From: a virus
Length of the DNA: 64,000 bases
Virus record (IMG/VR): IMGVR_UViG_3300020202_000002
Location: 24,747 to 88,746 of that record
Strand: one strand, 5' to 3'
The notes under the pieces were generated by a model, which did no database searches, was not told where the DNA came from, and saw only the letters and a program-made list of their open reading frames with translations. Both the position numbers and the translations under genes were made by a program. This document shows positions 48,618-56,173 of the stretch, piece after piece (the first letter of the stretch is position 1; every line of letters begins with the position of its first letter).

Positions 48618-49760
48618 ATGACGACCGTGCGTTGTAGCCGTTTGCCTCTGGTCGCTCAATGCGCCGCGTCCGTCGTGGCTCCGCAAATGTCGTTTGCCGA
48701 CGGTGGTCCAGATGCCGACCTGGGAACCGCCGTGCATGAGGCGATGGCGCACCACATCAACGGACGATCGGTCGATTTCGATGACCTGGCCGAACGCTAT
48801 CGCGTCGACGCCGACGAACTGTCGTTTCTCGTGTGGCGCGGCAAGGAAGCCTGGCGGCAGGTCGAGCACGAATTTCCCAATCCGGTTACCGAGGAATCCA
48901 TCAAGGCTGTGTTTCCTCCTGGGGCGTTCAGCGACGACCTCCTCGTCATCACTGGCCATCCGGACGTGTATGCGATCACCGACGACGGCAAGGCGCGAGT
49001 GCTTGACTTCAAGAGCGGAAGATCGGATGAGTCGGCAGAGGACCAGGTGCTCGGCTACAGCATCGGCATCATGGACGAATACCAATCCGTGCAGGAGGTC
49101 TGGGTGGGAGTGGCTCGTCTTCGCGACGAGATCATCGACGGCGTGACATGGACCCGCGACCAGGTGATGCGCCGGTGGCAGAAGATGGGTGACCACATCC
49201 GGCGTGGAGCGTACCACCCAGGCCGCTGGTGCGGACATTGCCCACGCAACCACGAATGCGACCACGCGAAGACCATGGTTGTCCGCTACATCGACGTGCT
49301 CCGTCATGCCAACGGAGAACTGACGACGGCTGGCGTAGCGGCACTATACGACGCTCGCAAGGTGCTGTCCCCTCTGCTTGACGCCGCGAACGACATGATT
49401 CATGCCGAGGTCGAAAAGGCCGGCGGAACGCTTCCTCTGGGCGACGGCCGGGAACTTGTGCTCGAACAATGCCAGAAGACGGCGATTGATTTTGGTGCTG
49501 GTGCGGATGTGTTACGCGCCGTCCTGGGCGACAAGCTGCCCGAGGTAATCACCGTGTCGAAGACGAAGGTCGAAGCGATCGTGAAGGCCAATGCAGGCCC
49601 AAGGCAAAAGAAAGCCGCGGTCAACGACCTTCTCGAAAAGTTGTCCGAAGTGGGTGCACTGAGTAGTCACCCGTACCAACGATTGGAGGCAAGACGTGGT
49701 TCAGCAAGCAACGCAGCAATCGAGGATTCCGCATCAGCAGACGTATCCGGAGCCGGGTGA
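48618..49760 (+). CDS. PD-(D/E)XK nuclease (DUF2800/Cas4-like)
   Basis: 380 residues from ATG 48618. GTAVHEAMAHHINGRSVDFD, then TGHPDVYAITDDGKARVLDF with KSGRSDESAEDQ (D...D-x-K) gives the nuclease core, and WCGHCPRNHECDHAK a four-Cys region that can hold an Fe-S cluster or zinc. In phages such nucleases are paired with single-strand annealing proteins for recombination. The neighbour at 49696 fits that. Confidence 0.75.
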   Translation: MTTVRCSRLPLVAQCAASVVAPQMSFADGGPDADLGTAVHEAMAHHINGRSVDFDDLAERYRVDADELSFLVWRGKEAWRQVEHEFPNPVTEESIKAVFPPGAFSDDLLVITGHPDVYAITDDGKARVLDFKSGRSDESAEDQVLGYSIGIMDEYQSVQEVWVGVARLRDEIIDGVTWTRDQVMRRWQKMGDHIRRGAYHPGRWCGHCPRNHECDHAKTMVVRYIDVLRHANGELTTAGVAALYDARKVLSPLLDAANDMIHAEVEKAGGTLPLGDGRELVLEQCQKTAIDFGAGADVLRAVLGDKLPEVITVSKTKVEAIVKANAGPRQKKAAVNDLLEKLSEVGALSSHPYQRLEARRGSASNAAIEDSASADVSGAG

Positions 49761-50970
49761 CGAGCTGCTCGACCAGGTGCTGTCGAACACCGAGCAGGCC
49801 ATGGTGAGTCAGGACGCCTTGTCCCAGATCACCCGCGCCGAGATCGACACGCAGGTGGCGACGGCGCGCAAGCACGGTCGAAGCATCAGGGAGTTTCTTC
49901 GCAAGGCCAAGGAGATGGCCACGCTTGACGAAGAGATCGCCGCCAGCTGCATGTACTGCCTGCCGCGCGGCGGCAAAAAGATCGAAGGTCCGTCCGCACG
50001 CCTTGCCGAAATCGTAGCCGTCGCCTGGACGAATCTTCGCTCTGGCGCCCGCGTTATCAGTATGGACAAGTCGTTTCTCACCGCGCAGGGGTTCGCCCAC
50101 GACCTCGAATCGAACGTGGCCACGACCATCGAGGTTCAGCGCCGCATCACGGACAGCAAGGGCCGGCGCTACAACGACGACATGATTGTGGTGACCGGCA
50201 ATGCGGCCAGCTCGATTGCCCTTCGCAACGCGGTTTTCAAGATCGTGCCGAAAGCTTATTGGAGCCAGGTGTACGCAGCGGCTCGCGCCACGGCGATCGG
50301 CGATGCGAAGACCCTGGTGTCCCGCCGCCAGGCCGCAGTGGACTACTTCGCCAAGATGGGCGTCAGCCTGCAGCAGATTCTTGACGTGCTGGGCCGCAGG
50401 GGTCTGGATGACGTGACTCTGGACGACATCGCCATCCTTGCTGGCATCAAGACGGCCATCAAGGATGGTGACACCACCATCGAAAACGCCTTCACTCCGA
50501 AGCAGGACGCCGAACAAAAGGCAGGCCTTCCCAACGGGCGGCAGAGCATCAGGCCAAACGGCAACGGCTCGAAGAGTGAGGACATGAGCGAACCGGCCAG
50601 CGTCCCGAAGAAGAAGCACCGCCCCGCCGACCGCGACGCCTTCGTCGACGAACTGATGAAGGAAGTCAAGGCCAGCACGGATGACGACGTGCGCGAGGCA
50701 CTTCTGAACGAGGCGCGTGCTGCGGAACAACTGATTGGCCCCGAAAACCTGGACCTGATCACGGAGACGATCGCCGCGATGCGGACGCCTGCGAAGAAGG
50801 AGCAGGATCCGGAACAACTCGTCGACAGGCTCAAGAACGCCATTCGCGCGACCAAAGACACGAAGAAACTCGCCGAGCTGCGCGAGGAGACGCAGAGCTA
50901 CGGTCAACTCATCGACGCCAAGACGATGGAGTACCTGCTGAGCCTCATCGACGCGCGGCTGAAGAAATGA
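49696..50970 (+). CDS. candidate single-strand annealing/recombination protein
   Basis: 424 residues from GTG, overlapping the nuclease gene by 65 bases. A conserved core (EEIAASCMYCLPRGGKKIEG, PSARLAEIVAVAWTNLRSG, VTGNAASSIALRNAVFKIVP, YAAARATAIGDAKTLVSRR) resembles a family of phage proteins I associate with recombination functions. A basic linker and helical C-terminus follow. Function inferred mainly from the adjacent exonuclease-like gene. Confidence 0.5.
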   Translation: MVQQATQQSRIPHQQTYPEPGDELLDQVLSNTEQAMVSQDALSQITRAEIDTQVATARKHGRSIREFLRKAKEMATLDEEIAASCMYCLPRGGKKIEGPSARLAEIVAVAWTNLRSGARVISMDKSFLTAQGFAHDLESNVATTIEVQRRITDSKGRRYNDDMIVVTGNAASSIALRNAVFKIVPKAYWSQVYAAARATAIGDAKTLVSRRQAAVDYFAKMGVSLQQILDVLGRRGLDDVTLDDIAILAGIKTAIKDGDTTIENAFTPKQDAEQKAGLPNGRQSIRPNGNGSKSEDMSEPASVPKKKHRPADRDAFVDELMKEVKASTDDDVREALLNEARAAEQLIGPENLDLITETIAAMRTPAKKEQDPEQLVDRLKNAIRATKDTKKLAELREETQSYGQLIDAKTMEYLLSLIDARLKK

Positions 50971-51117
50971 CGATACGCCACCTGCCCTGAAGCGACGCGG
51001 GGACGGGTGGCGTTTGGCTGGCCATCGACAAGGGCCTGCGACGTGGAGGATCGAGGGAGTAACGACCCATGGTAAAGAGCTTTCCTCCTCGGCCGCCTTC
51101 GGTGAAGAGGCGGCAAC

Positions 51118-51268
51118 GCTACCTGGGCGGGCACGGTGACCCGCTCCTATCAAGGTGGACCCCGGCTCAATAGAGCCCTGGGCAATGCCCATGAAGGCCA
51201 CGAGCGGCAACGCCGCGGCAACCGCCAGCGATTGACAGGGGGAGCCGGTTCGACTCCGGCAGGTAGCA
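51118..51268 (+). ncRNA. tRNA-like structured RNA (151 nt, expanded anticodon domain)
   Basis: A 5' acceptor GCTACCT (51118-51124) pairs with AGGTAGC (51261-51267), there is a perfect T-arm GCCGG-TTCGACT-CCGGC (51244-51260), and a D-arm-like GCGGG...CCCGC with GG in the loop. The part corresponding to the anticodon arm is about 100 bases with several GC hairpins. Too long for a plain tRNA and no tag-coding frame as in tmRNA. Either an unusual phage tRNA-like RNA or an intron-bearing tRNA. Confidence 0.5.
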
Positions 51269-51271
51269 CTT

Positions 51272-51355
51272 ATGACCAAACCTGCGCATCCCGAACGCGA
51301 AGCCGAACGCGAGAGCGATGACGACGACTGGGCGCCGGAAGAAGCGGGAATGTGA
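51272..51355 (+). CDS. 27-residue acidic peptide (candidate)
   Basis: An ATG four bases after the tRNA-like 3' end opens 27 codons encoding a highly charged peptide (PEREAERESDDDDWAPEE). No ribosome site of note. Weak support. Confidence 0.25.
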   Translation: MTKPAHPEREAERESDDDDWAPEEAGM

Positions 51356-51518
51356 CCACCGAAAGGCCAGCTTCGGCCTTAGCGTGCCTCCATCCAGGGC
51401 CGCAGAGCCGAGAAGCCGTGAGTCTCGCGGGAAAGAATCTCGACCGGAGCAACAGCAGGCCATGCTCTCCCCAACCACTGGCGGCCTGCAATACACGAAG
51501 TTGATTGGGGGCCAATGA
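51318..51518 (+). CDS. small basic protein (weak)
   Basis: 66 codons with stop overlapping the next ATG. Arg/Lys-rich (TGRRKKRECDHRKASF). An internal GGCC-AGCTTC-GGCC hairpin lies at 51375. Coding potential is uncertain. Confidence 0.3.
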   Translation: MTTTGRRKKRECDHRKASFGLSVPPSRAAEPRSRESRGKESRPEQQQAMLSPTTGGLQYTKLIGGQ

Positions 51519-51763
51519 TGAAGTACCTCATAGACGTGAAGCAGTGCGATATCAGTCATGGTGTGCCCAGATTGATGGGCTCCTGTCCGGTAGCTTTGGG
51601 CATAAAAAGGGCACTACGTTCCAAGCACGTTAGGGTGATCAGTACATTCATAACTGTCGACGGCAAGAGAGGCAGATCGCCAAAGAAGGTAGAGAACTTC
51701 GTTTATGACTTCGACAGCTATAAGCCCGTCAAGCCTTTCTCCTTCACGGTGGACATGAAATAG
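51515..51763 (+). CDS. small conserved phage protein
   Basis: 82 residues; ATG ATG start at 51515/51518. GVPRLMGSCPVALGIKRALR resembles a recurrent phage small-protein pattern (C-P-V-A-L-A-I-x-R-A), followed by strands with FITVDGKRG. Function unknown. A+T content is slightly higher than in its neighbours. Confidence 0.55.
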   Translation: MMKYLIDVKQCDISHGVPRLMGSCPVALGIKRALRSKHVRVISTFITVDGKRGRSPKKVENFVYDFDSYKPVKPFSFTVDMK

Positions 51764-51765
51764 CC

Positions 51766-52041
51766 ATGCGAATCATCACGTGCCCATACTGCAGCCGCCG
51801 ATTGAAAAGGTTCTTTCTGCACAACTCTCCGGCGCGCGTGCCAGAGCACCTGGAACGAGGTGGCTATCGCCAGTGCCGTGGAAGCGGACAGGTGTGCTCC
51901 GAGGACGAACGGTGCCGCAATACGTGGGCACTGAAGTCATTCAAGCGTCTGTGGGACAAGGTGCCAGGTGAACAACGAATCACGTTTCTGAAGTGGGCGG
52001 AAAAGAGCGAAAGGATAAAGAGCAGTGGCATGAAACCGTGA
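51766..52041 (+). CDS. zinc-finger-like small protein
   Basis: 91 residues. CPYCSRRLKRFFLHNSPARV and QCRGSGQVCSEDERCRNTW provide C-x2-C and further cysteines, then a basic helical end (RITFLKWAEKSERIK). Possibly a DNA-binding accessory of replication. Not identified. Confidence 0.5.
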   Translation: MRIITCPYCSRRLKRFFLHNSPARVPEHLERGGYRQCRGSGQVCSEDERCRNTWALKSFKRLWDKVPGEQRITFLKWAEKSERIKSSGMKP

Positions 52042-52081
52042 CGGGATGAGAAATACGCCGGCTCAAGGTGGGCCGGCAGTC

Positions 52082-52933
52082 ATGATGGCGAACGCGCAAG
52101 GACACCCCAGCGCAATGGAATTTCCCTCGTTTCCCCTGTATCCGAAAGACTTTCTTTCTGACAAGAACGTGGTCCTTATGACCACGGAAGAGATTGGTGC
52201 GTACTTCCTCCTGCTGTGTTACTCCTGGCAGAGTGTGCCACCCGGTTCCTTGCCTTTTGACGATACGGTGCTCGCCCGCATTAGCCGGCTCTCACCCGAT
52301 CGTTGGAACGCTTGTCGCCCGGCGCTGCTTGCCTGCTTCTCGGAGTCCAAAGACGGGACGATGCTCTACCAGAAACGCTTGCAGAAAGAGTACCGGAAAC
52401 TGACGGAGAAACGAAGCCGCAGATCGGAGGCAGGCCAAAAGGCCGCCGAAGAACGTTGGGACCAAGACTGGGAACAAGAGCGCGCAAAGCTCGAATGCGA
52501 ACGCATTCGATTGTTATGCGATTCGCATGCGATTAAATGCGATTCTGGCTCTGGAAATGGATTAAAGGGCTCTTCCAAGGAAGGGGGTTTGGGGGAAGGA
52601 AATCCTGCGCTCCGAGATTTTCTCAATTCGCCAGCTGGGCTTGCGCAGGAGTTCTGTTTCTACCAGAAGCCGCACGGCAGGGACAACGAGCGCAAGGTAT
52701 TGGACGCCATCGAAGAGCTTGTGCGCGAAGGTGTGCCGATCGAGCGAATCGCCAGCGAAATCCGCAATCGCAAGAGCAGGCGTCTGTATTTCTGGCAGAT
52801 TGAGAAGCAGCTTGACCATGAGCGTGATAAGCGCCTGGAGAGCAAGGGACCTAGCGAATCAGACGCCGCAAAGTCTGCGGACGAAAAGATAGCCGAACTC
52901 AGGAAACGTGTACCCGAAAGGACATCGAAATGA
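52082..52933 (+). CDS. DUF1376-domain replication protein
   Basis: About 283 residues from ATG 52082 (52046 and 52115 also in frame). FPLYPKDFLSDKNVVLMTTE EIGAYFLLLCYSW and GSLPFDDTVLARISRLSPDRW then RRSEAGQKAAEERW are the DUF1376 pattern found in phage replication-initiation proteins next to DnaB. The C-terminal half (LVREGVPIERIASEIRNRKS) could contact the helicase. Overlaps the helicase gene. Confidence 0.72.
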   Translation: MMANAQGHPSAMEFPSFPLYPKDFLSDKNVVLMTTEEIGAYFLLLCYSWQSVPPGSLPFDDTVLARISRLSPDRWNACRPALLACFSESKDGTMLYQKRLQKEYRKLTEKRSRRSEAGQKAAEERWDQDWEQERAKLECERIRLLCDSHAIKCDSGSGNGLKGSSKEGGLGEGNPALRDFLNSPAGLAQEFCFYQKPHGRDNERKVLDAIEELVREGVPIERIASEIRNRKSRRLYFWQIEKQLDHERDKRLESKGPSESDAAKSADEKIAELRKRVPERTSK

Positions 52934-54327
52934 GCGACCACCGGCACATCGAGGAGCGCCTTCCACCTAACAGCCGAATTGCCGAAAAGGCGGTTCTTGG
53001 CTGCGTCCTGCGTGACAAGTCGGTCTTGAACGACCTTACTCTGATCCTCCGAAGCGACGATTTCTACCTGGGTGCCCATCAGAAGATCTGGTCTGCGTTC
53101 ATCGCTCTTGACCGTGATGGGAGTCCGATCGACATGGCAAGCTTGGCAGACCGCCTGAAGGCCGACGCCATCGTCGAAGAGATCGGCGGCTACTCGTACA
53201 TTCTTGAACTTTGGGAAGACGCTCCGACGACAAGCGCGGCCGAGTACCACGCCAACATCGTCAAGCACATGGCCATTCGTCGCGAGATCATCCACGCCGC
53301 GAAAGCCATGGTGAAGAACGCTTTCACGCCTGGCGAGGATGCCAGCGGCGTCATTGAGGATGCCGAGCGCCGCCTGTTTGATATTTCTCAGCGGCGTTAC
53401 TCGGCAAACAACATCATCGACATGCCCAAGGCCGTTGACGCTGCATTGGAGATCCTCGACCGCCGCTCAGGCCGGCACCCTGGGGGCGAGATCGAGGAGT
53501 GCATCGAAACCGGGTGGATCGATCTCGACCGTCTACTCGTCGGATTCCAGAAGTCCGAGCTAGTCGTGGTAGCCGCTCGCCCTGGCATGTGCAAGACGCT
53601 GTTCGCGCTGCGAGTCATCTGCCACGCAGCGAACGAAGGTCGGGCCGTGTTCTTCGCCAGCCTTGAACAGCGCAATACCGAGCTGGTCCACCGAATGTTG
53701 GCGCGTGACGCACAAGTCGATAGCCACCACATCCGCCGCGGCGACCTGAACGACGACGAGTCGAAAAGGATCCTTGACACAGCCGACGAACTGCGAACGA
53801 AGAGGATCTTCTTCGACGACTGCGGAACCCAATCAGCAGCTCGCATCGTATCCAACGCTCGGCGCTTACACGCGAAGCACGGACTCGACCTTGTAGTCGT
53901 CGACTACCTGCAAATCATGGAACCTGAGGACCACCGCGACATGGAGACGCGCCAGGTGGGCAAGAACGCCTGGCGTATGGCCCAACTCGCCAAAGAACTG
54001 AATGTGCCGGTTCTGCTTCTCTGCCAACTGAATCGCGACCTTGAGAAGCGTGCCGACGCGCGCCCGAAGCTGGCGGACCTTCGTGGGTCCGGCAACATCG
54101 AAGAGCACGCCTACACGGTGCTTCTTCTGCACAAGCCGGAACCGGTGAGTGAGCTGCGCGAGAACGACATCCTCGAAGTGATCGTCGCCAAACAGAAGAA
54201 CGGCCAGAAGGCGGACGTGCCGTTACTCCATCGCAAGCGATACATGGACATCGTGAACTACCAGCCGGAGTCGGATTTCCGCAGCCACGAACGGAAAGCA
54301 CGCAATGGCTACTCGACCACCAACTAG
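52930..54327 (+). CDS. dnaB: DnaB-like replicative helicase (altered Walker A)
   Basis: 465 residues. DnaB N-terminal domain (AEKAVLGCVLRDKSVLNDLT), linker, then RecA-fold: Walker A ARPGMCKTLFALRV, FASLEQRNTELVHRML, Walker B LDLVVVDYLQIME, and VLLLCQLNRDLEKR with DLRGSGNIEEHAYTVLLL. Everything is typical except that the Gly before the Walker Lys is Cys (GMCKT instead of GMGKT). 5'-3' helicase loaded at the phage origin, probably by the upstream protein. Confidence 0.9.
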   Translation: MSDHRHIEERLPPNSRIAEKAVLGCVLRDKSVLNDLTLILRSDDFYLGAHQKIWSAFIALDRDGSPIDMASLADRLKADAIVEEIGGYSYILELWEDAPTTSAAEYHANIVKHMAIRREIIHAAKAMVKNAFTPGEDASGVIEDAERRLFDISQRRYSANNIIDMPKAVDAALEILDRRSGRHPGGEIEECIETGWIDLDRLLVGFQKSELVVVAARPGMCKTLFALRVICHAANEGRAVFFASLEQRNTELVHRMLARDAQVDSHHIRRGDLNDDESKRILDTADELRTKRIFFDDCGTQSAARIVSNARRLHAKHGLDLVVVDYLQIMEPEDHRDMETRQVGKNAWRMAQLAKELNVPVLLLCQLNRDLEKRADARPKLADLRGSGNIEEHAYTVLLLHKPEPVSELRENDILEVIVAKQKNGQKADVPLLHRKRYMDIVNYQPESDFRSHERKARNGYSTTN

Positions 54328-54550
54328 CGCCGCCCTGGGAATCGACTACCTCGAACTGGTCAACCAGGTGCGTGGGCTGAGCTACCGTGTCCAGCGTGAC
54401 GCGGGAATGTTCTACGTGCTCTTGGACGGCAAGCACGAGGCCAGCGGTCCGAATCTGCACGAGGCGGCGCAGAGAGCAGTGAAGATCGCGGAGGAGAACG
54501 GTGATCCACGAGAACAAGGCGCTCCTGAAGGCTATGAGCGGAGACACTAA
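54305..54550 (+). CDS. small protein after helicase
   Basis: 81 residues overlapping the helicase end by 23 bases. YLELVNQVRGLSYRVQRDAG then FYVLLDGKHEASGPNLHEAA: a compact alpha/beta protein with a strand-helix end. No family recognised. Possibly a replication accessory by position. Confidence 0.5.
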   Translation: MATRPPTSAALGIDYLELVNQVRGLSYRVQRDAGMFYVLLDGKHEASGPNLHEAAQRAVKIAEENGDPREQGAPEGYERRH

Positions 54551-55153
54551 ATGAACCTGACACACGGACACGCGCGGCATTTCAGGCACACGAAGGCGTA
54601 TTCTTCGTGGCACCAGATGAAGGCCCGTTGCCAGAACAGCAACAACCCAGGATTCGCCGAATACGGTGGTCGCGGTATTACCGTATGCGAGCGGTGGCAG
54701 ACATTCGAGAACTTCTACGCCGACATGGGAGAGCCACCACCGGGATGCACCCTGGATCGATACCCAGACATGAATGGGAACTACGAACCGAGCAACTGCC
54801 GATGGGCAACCGTCAAGGAGCAGAACAACAACACGCGAGGTAACAAGCGGCTCACATTTCGAGGTGAAACGAAGACTCTAGCGGAATGGGCCGATCGTCT
54901 CGGTATCAAGTCGAACACAATCCTCTACCGATTGCGTCGAGGCGTATCTGTCGAGGATGCACTGTCGGCCCAAGTCAACAAAAAGGTCAAGTTTCGCCCT
55001 GCCCGAACGCATTGCCCGCACGGCCACCCTTACGACGAAGAAAACACCTTCCGTCAAAGAGATGGCAGTAGGGGGTGCCGGGAATGCAGTCGGGTGTCGA
55101 GTCGCGAATACCAAAGACGCAAAGCGAGGGCGAAACGTGATCTATCGGTGTGA
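54551..55153 (+). CDS. HNH-type homing endonuclease, copy 2
   Basis: 200 residues. AYSSWHQMKARCQNSNNP, YGGRGITVCERW, NFYADMGEPPPGCTLDR, NGNYEPSNCRWATVKEQNN: the same nuclease block as the gene at 19099, then a helix-turn-helix (TLAEWADRLGIKSNTILYRL) and a C-terminal zinc module (CPHGHPYDEENT...CREC). Freestanding homing nuclease or former intron resident. Confidence 0.72.
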   Translation: MNLTHGHARHFRHTKAYSSWHQMKARCQNSNNPGFAEYGGRGITVCERWQTFENFYADMGEPPPGCTLDRYPDMNGNYEPSNCRWATVKEQNNNTRGNKRLTFRGETKTLAEWADRLGIKSNTILYRLRRGVSVEDALSAQVNKKVKFRPARTHCPHGHPYDEENTFRQRDGSRGCRECSRVSSREYQRRKARAKRDLSV

Positions 55154-55568
55154 AGCCACCTTGGTTTTGTTTCGCGGGTCTGGAAATTGCGCCTTCTGCA
55201 AGAAGGCCGTGTCCAGGAGGGAGCCGCACCACGTCAAGCGTCGTGGCATGGGATCTTCCGGTCGTCTTGACTTGAGCATCAACATTATTCCGCTCTGCGC
55301 CGTCTTCACAGGCGGGGAGAACTGCCATCACAACGCGGAGCACGGTTTACCACCGAGCGACGAGGACTGCTTCACCATCATCGCCAAGAGAGAGGGAACC
55401 AACGTCCACGCGATAGAGGAAGTCTTGGCGCTGATACTTCGCATGGATGGCAAGCAATCGTGGCCGTTCGAGAGATTGGAAGCGGTTGTCGAGGAGCTGA
55501 GGGAGCCTGGCTCGCGGGAGTTAGCTGGCAGGGTGTTTCTGGAGATGGGGCTGGATTGGCGCGGTTAG
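55137..55568 (+). CDS. HNH nuclease
   Basis: 143 residues from GTG 55137. CAFCKKAVSRREPHHVKRRG then DLSINIIPLCAVFTGGENCHH is an HNH fold with C-x2-C zinc site, H-H and N-x-x-P-L-C...H-H. In phages this kind of small HNH protein serves in recombination or packaging. It ends with MGLDWR, shared with the tail of the following methyltransferase remnant. Confidence 0.7.
   Translation: MIYRCEATLVLFRGSGNCAFCKKAVSRREPHHVKRRGMGSSGRLDLSINIIPLCAVFTGGENCHHNAEHGLPPSDEDCFTIIAKREGTNVHAIEEVLALILRMDGKQSWPFERLEAVVEELREPGSRELAGRVFLEMGLDWRG
55542..55559. repeat. 18-bp direct repeat, copy 1
   Basis: GAGATGGGGCTGGATTGG at the end of the HNH gene. An identical copy is at 56134, just after the truncated methyltransferase. 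The two bracket that gene. Confidence 0.7.
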
Positions 55569-55581
55569 CGATGGAGAGGGT

Positions 55582-56118
55582 ATGAAGCCGTACTACGAGC
55601 ACGACGGGATTAGCATTTTCCATGGGGATTGCAGGGAAGTGTTGCCGACGCTGGGCCACACCATTGCTGATTTAGTGCTTACTGATCCGCCCTACGGCAT
55701 CGGCTACGTGACCTCCAGGAGGTCACGTAGCCACAAGCTCACAAAACCTATCGCAAACGACGAGTCATTGGGGGTCGTAGCGGCAGCGTGGCCAATGATC
55801 TTGATGGCGTTGAAGGAGAATCGTCACTGGTATGCCTTCGCGTCGCCACGAATGATTGCTGACGCTCAAGATGTGTTCGGTGGCAAGCACGTACTCGCCT
55901 GGGATAAAGGCGATGCTGGCACGGTTGGTGACCTTGAATGCGGATTTGGGGAAGCGTGGGAAGCAATCTTTTATGGCATGAAGGGGAGACGGCCGCTGAA
56001 CGGAAAGAGGCCAAGAACAGTCATCAGACATGATTGGTCATCAACTCGTGACCCAGTTCATCCGACTGTCAAACCTGTGCCGTTGCTCGCGAAGCTGATT
56101 GGAATGTCGACCGCATGA
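55582..56118 (+). CDS. DNA methyltransferase (DPPY type), C-terminally truncated
   Basis: 178 residues. ISIFHGDCREVLPTLGHTIA, VLTDPPYGIGY (motif IV) and VHPTVKPVPLLAKLI are typical of beta-class N6-adenine/N4-cytosine methyltransferases. Soon after this motif, where D-P-F-x-G-S-G (SAM site) should follow, the protein ends with GMSTA. Without that site it should be inactive. It looks like a broken gene whose end was replaced through the 18-bp direct repeat. Confidence 0.7.
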   Translation: MKPYYEHDGISIFHGDCREVLPTLGHTIADLVLTDPPYGIGYVTSRRSRSHKLTKPIANDESLGVVAAAWPMILMALKENRHWYAFASPRMIADAQDVFGGKHVLAWDKGDAGTVGDLECGFGEAWEAIFYGMKGRRPLNGKRPRTVIRHDWSSTRDPVHPTVKPVPLLAKLIGMSTA

Positions 56119-56133
56119 GCGATGTGCGGCCGA

Positions 56134-56151
56134 GAGATGGGGCTGGATTGG
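56134..56151. repeat. 18-bp direct repeat, copy 2
   Basis: Identical to 55542-55559. It lies between the truncated and intact methyltransferases. Confidence 0.7.
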
Positions 56152-56173
56152 AGAGCGAAAGAGTAAGGAAGCG

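Noticed and set aside
51125-51243. Group I intron in a tRNA
   Set aside because: Only about 80-100 extra bases; no P3-P7 core or guanosine-binding signature was seen.
51118-51268. tmRNA
   Set aside because: Length is less than half of usual, and no alanine-resume codon or A-A-stop tag frame is present.
49621-51279. 552-codon open frame on the minus strand
   Set aside because: Antisense to the nuclease end, the annealing-protein gene and the tRNA-like region; no ribosome site and atypical composition.
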